DNA of 40,484 nt. Origin: Solirubrobacterales bacterium (GTDB lineage Bacteria; Actinomycetota; Thermoleophilia; Solirubrobacterales; 70-9). A model generated the notes under the pieces. The model had not been told where the DNA came from. It did not search any database and saw nothing but the letters and a program-made list of their open reading frames with translations. Both the position numbers and the translations under genes were made by a program. Every line of letters begins with the position of its first letter. Position 1 is the stretch's first letter. The stretch lies in contig JAGQUU010000063.1 in the NCBI GenBank assembly GCA_020438345.1, positions 1-40,484 on the forward strand. Direction: 5' to 3'. Below, piece after piece: positions 31,446-38,066 of this stretch.

Positions 31446-32123
31446 ATGTCCGCGTTCCCCGGAAAAGTCCGGCTGGCCCTTTTACTGGCCGCCGTCGCAG
31501 TGGTTGTACCCGCCTCTGCCAATGCCGCTTCCTTCAGCGGTGGCGGCATTGCCCTGCCCGGACCGGCTTCTTCTCCGAACATAAAAAAGATCCTGCCGCT
31601 GGCCCGGCGTGAGCTTTCCCGCAATGTGTCCGAACGTCGTGGAAACAACGTTCCGCGGTACCGAAACGGGAAAGGAAAGATCGCGCCATACAGCATCAAA
31701 GACCAATGGTGCGCGGCTTTCTCGACCTGGATCTGGAACAAGGTCGGGTTTGATTCCTACCTTGGCGCCAGCATTCTCTGGAAGGCGTTTGACGGAACCA
31801 TGGTGGCGGTGCAGGTCCGGGACCTGACCAACTGGGCGACCGAGAACGGCTACTTCTCGTATCGGGCGGTGCCCGGCTATCTGGTTACCTACGGAACCTC
31901 CCATATCGGGATTGTCGAAAAGATCGACCGGACCAGCGGCCAGGCTGTCGGTTCGATCGAGGGCAATATCGGCAACCGGGTCCAGCGAATCACGGTCCCG
32001 ATGGACCGGGTGACCGGTTACATCAGTCCGGTGCGTCTGACCCAGCCCCAACTCAAGAAGAGCGCGGTTTACGCCGACATGGAAGTCCCCGAGAGCGTTC
32101 TCGAAGAGATCACCGGTCCCTGA
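31446..32123 (+). CDS. Secreted CHAP-like cysteine amidase/peptidase
   Basis: 225 residues with a signal peptide (KVRLALLLAAVAVVVPASANA) and a CHAP/NlpC-like catalytic core. IKDQWCAAFSTWIWNKVG carries the nucleophile Cys89, GTSHIGIVEKI the His153, and GSIEGNIGN the polar third residue (Glu172/Asn174). Proteins of this kind usually cleave peptidoglycan peptide or amide bonds. No wall-binding repeats are seen, so the substrate is inferred from fold only. An upstream helix KKILPLARRELSRNVSERRGNN is typical of the small secreted actinobacterial versions. Its stop (TGA 32121-32123) directly abuts the stop of a convergent gene. Confidence 0.85.
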   Translation: MSAFPGKVRLALLLAAVAVVVPASANAASFSGGGIALPGPASSPNIKKILPLARRELSRNVSERRGNNVPRYRNGKGKIAPYSIKDQWCAAFSTWIWNKVGFDSYLGASILWKAFDGTMVAVQVRDLTNWATENGYFSYRAVPGYLVTYGTSHIGIVEKIDRTSGQAVGSIEGNIGNRVQRITVPMDRVTGYISPVRLTQPQLKKSAVYADMEVPESVLEEITGP

Positions 32124-32576
32124 TTACCCTGAGGTCAAGTGATTCAGCAGGCTCACGCAGCCGCTGATCTCTTTTGGCTGCGATGCCTTGCCAGGCCCAC
32201 CAATTCGCTTCCCGGCCCAGCAGCCTGCCCAGTCGGAACTGATCTGGTAGCGGGCGGACTCGCCGCGTTCACCCAGGGTGCAGATCCAGCCACCTGTGTT
32301 CGGGTGGCAACTGGTGCCGTTTGCTGTTCCGACCGATTTTGAGAGCGCCGATGCGCTGACCCCGATGAATGGTGCCGGGGCGTAAGCAATGACAAGCAGG
32401 ACTGCCGCAAGGATCAGACTGATGACGAAAGCACCGACGATTGCGATCCGGGTGCGTCTTCCGCGATGCGGGTTGACCCGGTGTTCGGCGAACTTCCTGT
32501 CACGGCGTTCGGCCTGACGTTCGCTGCGCGTCTTGTAGTCGGGCAGCCCGCTGAAATCTTCACTCAATCCATCCAT
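32124..32576 (-). CDS. One-span membrane protein with extracytoplasmic four-cysteine domain (copy A)
   Basis: About 150 residues; I do not recognise the family. A charged cytoplasmic head (DYKTRSERQAERRDRKFAEHR) precedes one membrane span (IAIVGAFVISLILAAVLLVIAY). Outside is a domain with SASALSKSVG, then four cysteines in TSCHPNTGGWICTLG, WAGCWAG and ISGCVSLL, consistent with two disulfides. The same domain occurs in the gene at 36067-36432. ATG 32576 is chosen over a longer frame because TACCCT lies 9 nt before it and its product starts with the soluble head. It is convergent with the CHAP-like gene with no space between stops. Confidence 0.72.
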   Translation of the reverse strand: MDGLSEDFSGLPDYKTRSERQAERRDRKFAEHRVNPHRGRRTRIAIVGAFVISLILAAVLLVIAYAPAPFIGVSASALSKSVGTANGTSCHPNTGGWICTLGERGESARYQISSDWAGCWAGKRIGGPGKASQPKEISGCVSLLNHLTSG

Positions 32577-32700
32577 CGAGCCAGCAGGGTAAGACCGCTG
32601 CCGAACCGGCGCGGAAATCACTTCGACCTGAACCGAAACCTGCCGTACGGCGGCCCCGTAATCAGCCCGGGGCGCCCGGACTCAATCCGGATGCTCAGGC

Positions 32701-33102
32701 TCAATCCTGCGAATCGGGTGTTTCGACTCCGACGACCGTGTTGTGATCCGGGTCCCGGAGCATGAACATCAACGGAGCACCGGGATTCTGCATCGGTTCC
32801 GGATCGAGATCAATGCCACCGATCGCGGTCAGCCGCGCATGCTCCGCCGGCACGTCGGCTGTTTCAACACCGATCGAGCTGCCACCGGGTTCATCGCCCA
32901 TCGGGTGGTTCAAGGCGAGCCTGGCAGTTGATCCGCGCGGGGCAACTTCAACCCAGCGCATTTCCTGATCAGGACCGAAGGCGATATCGGCCCGAAGCTC
33001 GAAGTCGAGCTTCTCCGTGTAGAAAGCGATCGCGTCGTCCTGGTTTGAAACGGTGAACATCGCAACACCGATGTTGCTGACGGTGGTGGGTGAGTCAGTC
33101 AT
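32701..33102 (-). CDS. VOC-superfamily protein, second in window
   Basis: 133 residues. Two VOC modules: VSNIGVAMFTVSNQDDAIAFYTEKLDFELRAD and SIGVETADVPAEHARLTAIGGIDL, then PLMFMLRDPDHNTVVGVE. The latter segment holds the usual C-terminal acidic metal ligand. Only distantly similar to the VOC protein at 26509; not a recent duplicate. Clear ribosome site GGAGG five bases before ATG 33102. Function unknown; such proteins often act on small electrophiles or quinones. Confidence 0.85.
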   Translation of the reverse strand: MTDSPTTVSNIGVAMFTVSNQDDAIAFYTEKLDFELRADIAFGPDQEMRWVEVAPRGSTARLALNHPMGDEPGGSSIGVETADVPAEHARLTAIGGIDLDPEPMQNPGAPLMFMLRDPDHNTVVGVETPDSQD

Positions 33103-33199
33103 GGAGCCTCCGTTAGTAGCGGACCTGAACCGATCCTACGTCGAACCCCTGGCTGGTTGGGTCTGCCTTGGGAGATCGTCTGGCAAAGAGCGACCCCGC

Positions 33200-33268
33200 T
33201 GGTCCAGTTGGATGATATTGGGTGGTCCAAGTGGATAGTATAAGCTGGTTCAGATGGATGGTAATCGG
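33200..33268 (+). repeat. Three tandem 23-bp repeats overlapping the AAA-ATPase start, each with a TCCA-NN-TGGA palindrome
   Basis: Copies start at 33200, 33223 and 33246, exactly 23 bp apart. Cores are TGGTCCAGTTGGAT, TGGTCCAAGTGGAT and TGGTTCAGATGGAT. Each contains the dyad TCCA-NN-TGGA (TTCA in copy 3). Copy 3 covers the ATG at 33254, and a TATAAG/TAGTAT -10-like block lies in copy 2. This looks like an autoregulatory operator array. Confidence 0.7.
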
Positions 33269-34513
33269 CGAGACTATCTGCCCAGGATGGTTGATCGACA
33301 GCTTGATGAGCTGCTGCAGCAGCTTCCTGGGCTGATGGTCGTCGGTCCGCGGGCTGTTGGCAAAACCACCACTTTGACCCGACGGGCGAGTTCCGTGGTC
33401 AGGCTGGATCGGGCGGCCGAGGCAGCCGCATTTCAGGCAGACCCCGATGTTGCACTTCGAGCTTTCGAGGAACCGGTGCTTCTGGACGAGTGGCAGCTGG
33501 TCCCCGAAGTTTTCGCCGCCGTGAAGAGATCGATCGACAGAGGCGACGGAGCGAACCGTTTCTATCTCAGCGGATCGGTATGTGCCGATTGGCACAGCGG
33601 CGTCTACCCTGGCACGGGACGTGTGCAACGGGTGAGTCTCTTTCCGCTCTCGGTTCGCGAACTGGAAGGGCGTGTGGGGGGAAGGGCTTTCCTGGATCGG
33701 CTGGCTGCCGGCGAACTGATCCCCTCGCCCAAGGTAGCGCCGGACCTGCGCGATTACATCGATCTGGCCTTGCGCGGGGGATTTCCCACAGCTGCCCTCG
33801 ACACCTCTGGTCGATCGAGAAGGAGCTGGCTGGAGAGCTACATCGAGAACCTCGTGACCCATGACGTTGAGCTGACCCCCGGAGGTGGTTCCGGACGGCG
33901 CATCGGCCCGGAGCGTGTTCGGCGGTATTTCGAGTCCTGTGCCCTCAACACCGCCGGAGTTGTGGATCACCGGCAGATATACGAAACGGCCTCGGTCTCA
34001 AAGCAGACAGGTGAGGCATACGACGACCTGCTCGACCGGCTGATGGTGATCGACCAGGTACCAGCCTGGTCATCCAACCGCTTCAGTCGATTGGTGAAGC
34101 AATCGAAGAGGTACGTGGTGGATCCGTCGCTGGTTGGTGCGGTTCTCAACCTGGATTCGGATGGGGTATTGGCCGATGGGAATCTGCTGGGTCGCATCAT
34201 CGACACCTTTGTGGTGGCCCAGCTGCGCCCCGAGCTCGCCATCTCGGAAAGTCGGCCTCGCCTCTATCACCTCCGAACCAAGGAAGGGCGTCAGGAAATC
34301 GATCTTGTTGTCGAACTCGGAGGTGGGCGCTTGCTTGGTTTCGAGATCAAGGCCGGCGCCACACCAACCAGATCGGATTCGAAGCATCTCGCCTGGCTGA
34401 GGGATCAGGTCGGCGACCGCTTCGTCGCCGGAGTCGTGTTCCACACCGGGCCCATGGTCTTCCAGCTGGAAGAGAAAATAATCGCCGCGCCAATAGCCAG
34501 CCTCTGGAGTTAA
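33254..34513 (+). CDS. AAA-type ATPase with DUF4143 (PD-(D/E)xK-like) C-terminal domain
   Basis: About 419 residues. N-terminal P-loop domain: GLMVVGPRAVGKTTTL (Walker A at residues 31-39), EEPVLLDEWQLVPEVFAAVKRSID (Walker B-like), FYLSGS sensor. Then a helical linker with LALRGGFPTAAL and WLESYIENLVTHDVEL. The C-terminal DUF4143 domain contains EIDLVVELGGGRLLGFEIKAGAT, a pattern like the E-x-D/E-x-K core of restriction-type nucleases. Members are scattered in bacteria and archaea as accessory genes; their role is unsettled. The gene begins within three tandem repeats and its stop (TAA 34511-34513) is adjacent to the 3' end of tRNA-Val, so it looks like a mobile single-gene cargo. Confidence 0.88.
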   Translation: MDGNRRDYLPRMVDRQLDELLQQLPGLMVVGPRAVGKTTTLTRRASSVVRLDRAAEAAAFQADPDVALRAFEEPVLLDEWQLVPEVFAAVKRSIDRGDGANRFYLSGSVCADWHSGVYPGTGRVQRVSLFPLSVRELEGRVGGRAFLDRLAAGELIPSPKVAPDLRDYIDLALRGGFPTAALDTSGRSRRSWLESYIENLVTHDVELTPGGGSGRRIGPERVRRYFESCALNTAGVVDHRQIYETASVSKQTGEAYDDLLDRLMVIDQVPAWSSNRFSRLVKQSKRYVVDPSLVGAVLNLDSDGVLADGNLLGRIIDTFVVAQLRPELAISESRPRLYHLRTKEGRQEIDLVVELGGGRLLGFEIKAGATPTRSDSKHLAWLRDQVGDRFVAGVVFHTGPMVFQLEEKIIAAPIASLWS

Positions 34514-34585
34514 TGGGCACGGCTGGTTTCGAACCAGCGACCTCTCGCGTGTGAAGCGAGCGCTCTCCCGCTGAGCTACGCGCCC
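34514..34585 (-). tRNA. tRNA-Val (anticodon CAC)
   Basis: 72 nt without CCA. Acceptor GGGCGCG pairs with CGTGCCC; D-arm AGCTCAGCGGGAGAGC; anticodon stem CTCGC/GCGAG with loop TTCACAC, anticodon CAC; T-arm GCTGG TTCGAAA CCAGC. TACAAT (34601-34596) lies 10 nt upstream as the likely -10. Confidence 0.96.
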
Positions 34586-34714
34586 GGGAGCGGGCATTGT
34601 AAATGGACTCGCGATCCGGGGTGGATTCGGCTGGCTTGGCCAGCCGCGGCGCAGGAACCTCCGGTAGCGGCCCGGGTCAGCCCGGGATGTCCGGCTGCCG
34701 GAAAGGCTGTCCAG

Positions 34715-35605
34715 TCACGACAGGTGGCGCCTCAGGAACGCGATCTGGTCGGAAACCACCTGATCGAACCAGGGCGGGTTGTAGACGTCAAAATGACCGC
34801 AGTCATAGTGCCTGGTTTCGCATTTCGGGGCCAGACCGGCAGCCTTGGCGGCCGGGGCAGGGGGCGTATCAAGGTCCCGGTCGGCGACCTGTACCAGCAG
34901 GGGGCTGCTGATCGTTGCTGCCCGGCGGCCCGGGCGCCACTTGAGGATGTCCAGCGTGACCGCTGCCGAAACCCGGTTCTCGTGGCTTGAGTCGGGCGGG
35001 GTGATCGACTGGAACCCGGGCAGCGCGTCGGCGCTGGACATCGCCGCGAGTGATCCGGGCGGGCCCGCGGCGGGGATCAACACCCGGGACCGGCCGAGCC
35101 GGGCGGCGATCTTGTCCTTGACCGCCCTGGCCGTGAGGCGAGCGGCGGCAAGTGGCGGCACAGCGCCGAGCATCGAGAAGCCATCGGAGAACGGGACCTG
35201 TGCGATCACACAGGTAAGCGCCGGGTCCTTCGCTGCCGTTTCGAAGGCGAGACCGCCGCCCAAGGACGTTCCCCAAAGCGCAACCCGGTCCGGATCGATA
35301 CCTGCCCGGCTCCGGATGAAATCGATTGCTGCCCCGACATCCTCTAGCTCGCGGTCAATCTCGAGCACCTGACGCTCGCTGCCCTCGCTGTCACCGAAAC
35401 CACGGTAGTCGAAGGTCAGGGCGGCGAAGCCCTCACCGGCGAACCGCTCCGCGAAAGCAGGCAGGCCATCCCTGCGGGTGGCAGTGAAACCATGGGCAAG
35501 CACAACCGCGGGGAACGGGCTGCTGTCGCTTTCCGGGAGGAACAAGGTGCCCGAACACCGCTCACCCCCACTTTGAAACTGAACTTCTTCGGTCGTGATC
35601 GACAT
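34715..35605 (-). CDS. Alpha/beta hydrolase (dienelactone hydrolase/acyl-peptidase-like)
   Basis: Cytoplasmic alpha/beta hydrolase of 296 residues. N-terminal sheet FQSGGERCSGTLFLPES; oxyanion region VVLAHGFTATRRDGLPAFAERF; GFAALTFDYRGFGDSEG; nucleophile elbow VALWGTSLGGGLAFETA (Ser in GTSLGG); Asp in VQVADRDLDTPP; His in YDCGHFDVYNPPW. The cap between the Ser and Asp is short and Ala-rich. Substrate unknown; this group includes small-ester and lipid hydrolases. ATG 35605 is 6 nt after TAGAGT. Its promoter is back to back with that of the SRP RNA. Confidence 0.87.
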   Translation of the reverse strand: MSITTEEVQFQSGGERCSGTLFLPESDSSPFPAVVLAHGFTATRRDGLPAFAERFAGEGFAALTFDYRGFGDSEGSERQVLEIDRELEDVGAAIDFIRSRAGIDPDRVALWGTSLGGGLAFETAAKDPALTCVIAQVPFSDGFSMLGAVPPLAAARLTARAVKDKIAARLGRSRVLIPAAGPPGSLAAMSSADALPGFQSITPPDSSHENRVSAAVTLDILKWRPGRRAATISSPLLVQVADRDLDTPPAPAAKAAGLAPKCETRHYDCGHFDVYNPPWFDQVVSDQIAFLRRHLS

Positions 35606-35611
35606 GACCGG

Positions 35612-35617
35612 ACTCTA
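35612..35617 (-). promoter_or_regulatory. -10 element TAGAGT for the alpha/beta hydrolase
   Basis: TAGAGT on the - strand with a 6-nt gap to ATG 35605, so the transcript should start at the codon. It lies 17 bp from the SRP RNA -35. Confidence 0.5.
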
Positions 35618-35634
35618 CTCGTGGGCCGGTCCGT

Positions 35635-35664
35635 TTGACGCCGCCTCCCACGGGTCGGTAAAGT
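35635..35664 (+). promoter_or_regulatory. Promoter TTGACG-N18-TAAAGT of the SRP RNA
   Basis: TTGACG (35635-35640) is a 5/6 -35; TAAAGT (35659-35664) follows after 18 nt. The expected start is near 35671, just before the conserved CTAGGC of the RNA. Confidence 0.65.
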
Positions 35665-35671
35665 CCGGCCC

Positions 35672-35880
35672 GGACCGTGCTAGGCGGGGAGTCAGCGGTG
35701 CCCTGTCACTTGCAATCCGCTTTAGCAAGGCCGAATGCCGTTCTGAGGGTCTGGCCATCGGGGTCAGTGCACCAAGGGAGGTGTTGACGGTCAGGTCCCG
35801 CGCGACGCAAGCCCGTGAATCAGGTCAGGTCCGGAAGGAAGCAGCCTTAAGCGGAAACTACGGGTGCCGCGGGTCAGCCT
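35672..35880 (+). ncRNA. ffs: Signal recognition particle RNA (4.5S RNA, long actinobacterial form)
   Basis: RNA that binds Ffh and targets membrane and secreted proteins. The diagnostic helix-8 apical sequence CAGGTCCGGAAGGAAGCAGC is at about 35826-35845, flanked by AATCAGGT and CTTAAGCGG. The 5' half begins CTAGGCGGGGAGTCAGCGG and continues GCAATCCGCTTTAGCAAGG, both typical of the actinobacterial long transcript preceding dnaX. Terminal pairing TAGGC (35681-35685) with GCCTA (35877-35881) suggests an end near 35883. Ends are estimates: the start from the promoter, the stop from pairing. dnaX lies 2.2 kb downstream. Confidence 0.88.
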
Positions 35881-35881
35881 A

Positions 35882-35969
35882 ACCCGAGCCGAACTTGATG
35901 AAAACGTCCGATGACTTCGTTTCGAAGGCGGTTGCACGGTCCATTTATTGCCTTTGGAACGGCTCGGGT
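35882..35969 (+). repeat. 10-bp long-range inverted repeat immediately after the SRP RNA
   Basis: ACCCGAGCCG (35882-35891) pairs with CGGCTCGGGT (35960-35969) across 68 nt. Inside is a small hairpin CTTCG-TTT-CGAAG (35915-35927). It may be the SRP RNA 3' processing or termination structure, or a separate structured RNA. Confidence 0.45.
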
Positions 35970-36066
35970 AGGTTGGCCACATAAGCGAACGCATCTCACC
36001 GCCCGGACCCCGGAACAGGTCGCCGCGGTGCTGCGCTACGTGATCATCTGCCAGTTGCCGGCTTGA
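35911..36066 (+). CDS. Short ORF of 51 codons, doubtful
   Basis: ATG 35911 to TGA 36066, product MTSFRRRLHGPFIAFGTARV and, later, ARTPEQVAAVLRYVIICQLPA. The first half overlaps the inverted repeat and is unconvincing; the last 25 residues look like a normal amphipathic helix and could be the leftover end of a decayed gene. It has no ribosome site. The rest of the 35.88-36.07 kb gap shows nothing else. Confidence 0.2.
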   Translation: MTSFRRRLHGPFIAFGTARVGWPHKRTHLTARTPEQVAAVLRYVIICQLPA

Positions 36067-36432
36067 TCAATCGCTGAGGCTCTCGGTGGTGATCACATCA
36101 CCGAGCTGGATGCAGCCATCAAGCTGCCCGGGAGGGTTTGCCCCGGGGGAAGCCCGGTCGAGGGTGGCCGTCCAGCAGCCCATCCAGTTCACGTTTACGT
36201 CGAATCTTCCGGAAACTTCCCCGCCGAGTAAGTGGCAGCGCCAGTCGCCACCCGTCGACCGGTTGCAGTCTCCGCTGCTCGCCTCACCGTCGCCGATCGA
36301 ATAGGCGAGCGCCGAACCGTCGACCCCGACCAGCAGAGCAGGACGGGTGACCATGACCAACAGCCCGATGAAGGCGAGCATGACGATCACGCCGCTGGCG
36401 ATCGCACCGATCTTGACGGCCTTCCACCACAT
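36067..36432 (-). CDS. One-span membrane protein with extracytoplasmic four-cysteine domain (copy B)
   Basis: 121 residues: a very short cytoplasmic start (MWWKAVK), one membrane span (IGAIASGVIVMLAFIGLLVMV), then an outside domain VGVDGSALAYSIG with cysteines in GDCNRSTGGDWRCHLLGG, NWMGCWTATLD and LDGCIQL. Alignable with copy A at 32124-32576: shared SAL, S-I/V-G, C-x4-TGG, W-x-GCW and GC-I/V-x-L, with the same four-cysteine spacing. I do not recognise the family. It lies six bases after the GT-C-like membrane protein gene, so it is probably co-transcribed with it and may be an accessory subunit (inference). Its stop abuts the doubtful ORF ending at 36066. Confidence 0.78.
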   Translation of the reverse strand: MWWKAVKIGAIASGVIVMLAFIGLLVMVTRPALLVGVDGSALAYSIGDGEASSGDCNRSTGGDWRCHLLGGEVSGRFDVNVNWMGCWTATLDRASPGANPPGQLDGCIQLGDVITTESLSD

Positions 36433-36438
36433 GACCGG

Positions 36439-38019
36439 TCAGGGACTCGTGGTCGGCGCGATGCTGCCGTTCCCGGCGCCACCGGCGCAATTCGAGTAGA
36501 GAACCCAGGACCGGTTGCGCGCCACTTCCTCGAAACCATGCGGCGGTTCAGTGGTCGTCCTGGTCTCGTCACCGGGATCAAGGATGAAGTTCTCGACCGT
36601 GAAGTCACGGGCCGGTGCCAGGAACAGGCCATCGGAGGGCTGCTCTTCGGCTGCGACCGAAATCACCTCGGAAGGCCGGACCTCCAGCCAGAAGGCGAGC
36701 CGCGGGACCGCCCGGTGGTTGGGAACCGAGATCGGCAGGCAGGCGACCTGCTCCCCACCGGGACCCGCGAAGGCTCCATCATCAACCATTGCTTCCAGGT
36801 CGCTCTCGACCAGGGCCTGGTCGCTCAGATCGGTGTCGACCGTCTTCAGCAAGTCGTACTGGTTCGGAAGCCAGACCAGCCAGAGTGCGACCGTGATCGC
36901 GGCCGCGACCTGCCAGATACGCCGCAGCTTGTGGCCGGGTTCGAGGAGCCGCCAGCCGAGCACGGCGGCTGCGGTGAAGATGAAGAGGATCGCCGCGGCG
37001 AGCATCGTGTAGCGGGGGATGATCGCGAGTCCGGAGGCACCCATCAGGGCGAAGGCGATCAGAGCCAGGACGGCGCTAATCACCCCGATCGAGGCCCGTT
37101 TCGGCATCGCTCGGAGAGTGAGGAGTACGCCGAACAGGGCACCGACCATGCCGGGCCACTGCATTACCTCACCGAGCCGGCGCGGGCCGTAGATGATCAC
37201 ATCCAGCGGGCCGGTGTCCCGCTCCAGGGTCTCGACCGTTTCCCGGGTGCCGGTGAACGAATAGAGCGGATTCGAGGTGGTTACCAGGTCGAAGAGCACC
37301 CAGATCACCGGCCCTGCCGCAGTCAGGCAGGCCATCAGGACCAGATTGCGGTCGATGCCGCTTTCGCGCAGCTGGATCCGCAAGCGGCCAAGATTCACAC
37401 CTGCCCGGCGGTCTGGCGCTGAATCGTCGGGGCCGTCTTTTGGCGCCAGGTGAAAATCGAGGGCCAGCCAGAGGAAGTAGAAACCGGCAAAGAGCCAGGC
37501 TTCGGGCCGGAGCAGGCCGGCCAGGGCGAGGAGGGCCAGCACCGGCCAGCCGGCCTTCGGCCTTTTCGTCTCGATCAGGAGCGCGGCCAGGCAGAGCACC
37601 ATGTACGGGATGTCGATGTAGGCGCGCAGGCCGTTGGAAAGAACGGGCGCGCTGGTCATCACCAGGAAAGCGGCAAGGAACCCGATTGGCCGGTCGAACC
37701 ATTCCTCACCGAGCCGGTAGACCAGCCAGGCGAGGAGGCCCAGCGAGACATAGGCGAGTACGACGGCGACGGTGATCGAGCCGTCACCGAGGGGGGAGAC
37801 GATCGCGCCTAGCAGGTCATAGAGCGGGTGCGGGGTCGGAGCGAGCGGGGCTCCGTAGTCCGGGCTGAGCCCATCCGCGATCTCACGGCCCCAGAGCAGG
37901 TAGTAGATCGTGTCGTAGTTCGGAAAGCCCTTCGGGAAGATCGCCAGGAGGACCGCCGAGACAACGGCGATGAAGGCGAGTGGTGGCCCCCAGGACCGGA
38001 GTCGGTTCGATGACGTCAT
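36439..38019 (-). CDS. Polytopic membrane protein, probable GT-C-type glycosyltransferase
   Basis: 526 residues. About ten to twelve spans fill residues 10-400, then a soluble tail of about 125 residues. The first outside loop reads FPNYDTIYYLLWGREIADGLSPDY, with an acidic residue (Asp of NYD) where GT-C enzymes of the PMT/ArnT type place their catalytic Asp. LLRPEAWLFAGFYFLWLALDF in the middle matches the R-P-E-A-W segment seen in many such proteins. The lipid-linked sugar donor and acceptor are unknown. The tail, VACLPISVPNHRAVPRLAFWLEVRPSEVIS, resembles the extracytoplasmic ends of PMT-like proteins. ATG 38019 faces dnaX (ATG 38067) across 47 bp. It is followed by the small four-cysteine gene. 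Confidence 0.78.
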   Translation of the reverse strand: MTSSNRLRSWGPPLAFIAVVSAVLLAIFPKGFPNYDTIYYLLWGREIADGLSPDYGAPLAPTPHPLYDLLGAIVSPLGDGSITVAVVLAYVSLGLLAWLVYRLGEEWFDRPIGFLAAFLVMTSAPVLSNGLRAYIDIPYMVLCLAALLIETKRPKAGWPVLALLALAGLLRPEAWLFAGFYFLWLALDFHLAPKDGPDDSAPDRRAGVNLGRLRIQLRESGIDRNLVLMACLTAAGPVIWVLFDLVTTSNPLYSFTGTRETVETLERDTGPLDVIIYGPRRLGEVMQWPGMVGALFGVLLTLRAMPKRASIGVISAVLALIAFALMGASGLAIIPRYTMLAAAILFIFTAAAVLGWRLLEPGHKLRRIWQVAAAITVALWLVWLPNQYDLLKTVDTDLSDQALVESDLEAMVDDGAFAGPGGEQVACLPISVPNHRAVPRLAFWLEVRPSEVISVAAEEQPSDGLFLAPARDFTVENFILDPGDETRTTTEPPHGFEEVARNRSWVLYSNCAGGAGNGSIAPTTSP

Positions 38020-38066
38020 CGGGACGCAAAGCCTGTCACATGAGGCGGCTAGACTGGCAGTCCCGC

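Noticed and set aside
33149..33156. GGCTGGTT as an attachment-site copy of the tRNA-Val end
   Set aside because: Eight bases is expected by chance in this composition, and no integrase is present.
33113..33970. Open frame of 285 codons on the - strand
   Set aside because: Mirrors the AAA-ATPase gene and runs through the operator repeats; no domain resemblance.
34628..34646. 8-bp hairpin CGGCTGGC/GCCAGCCG upstream of tRNA-Val
   Set aside because: No T-run on either strand; may be a weak terminator for the hydrolase but not supportable as one.
36232..37422. Long open frame (396 codons) on the + strand
   Set aside because: Antisense to the GT-C-like gene and the four-cysteine gene; charged repetitive composition with no domain.
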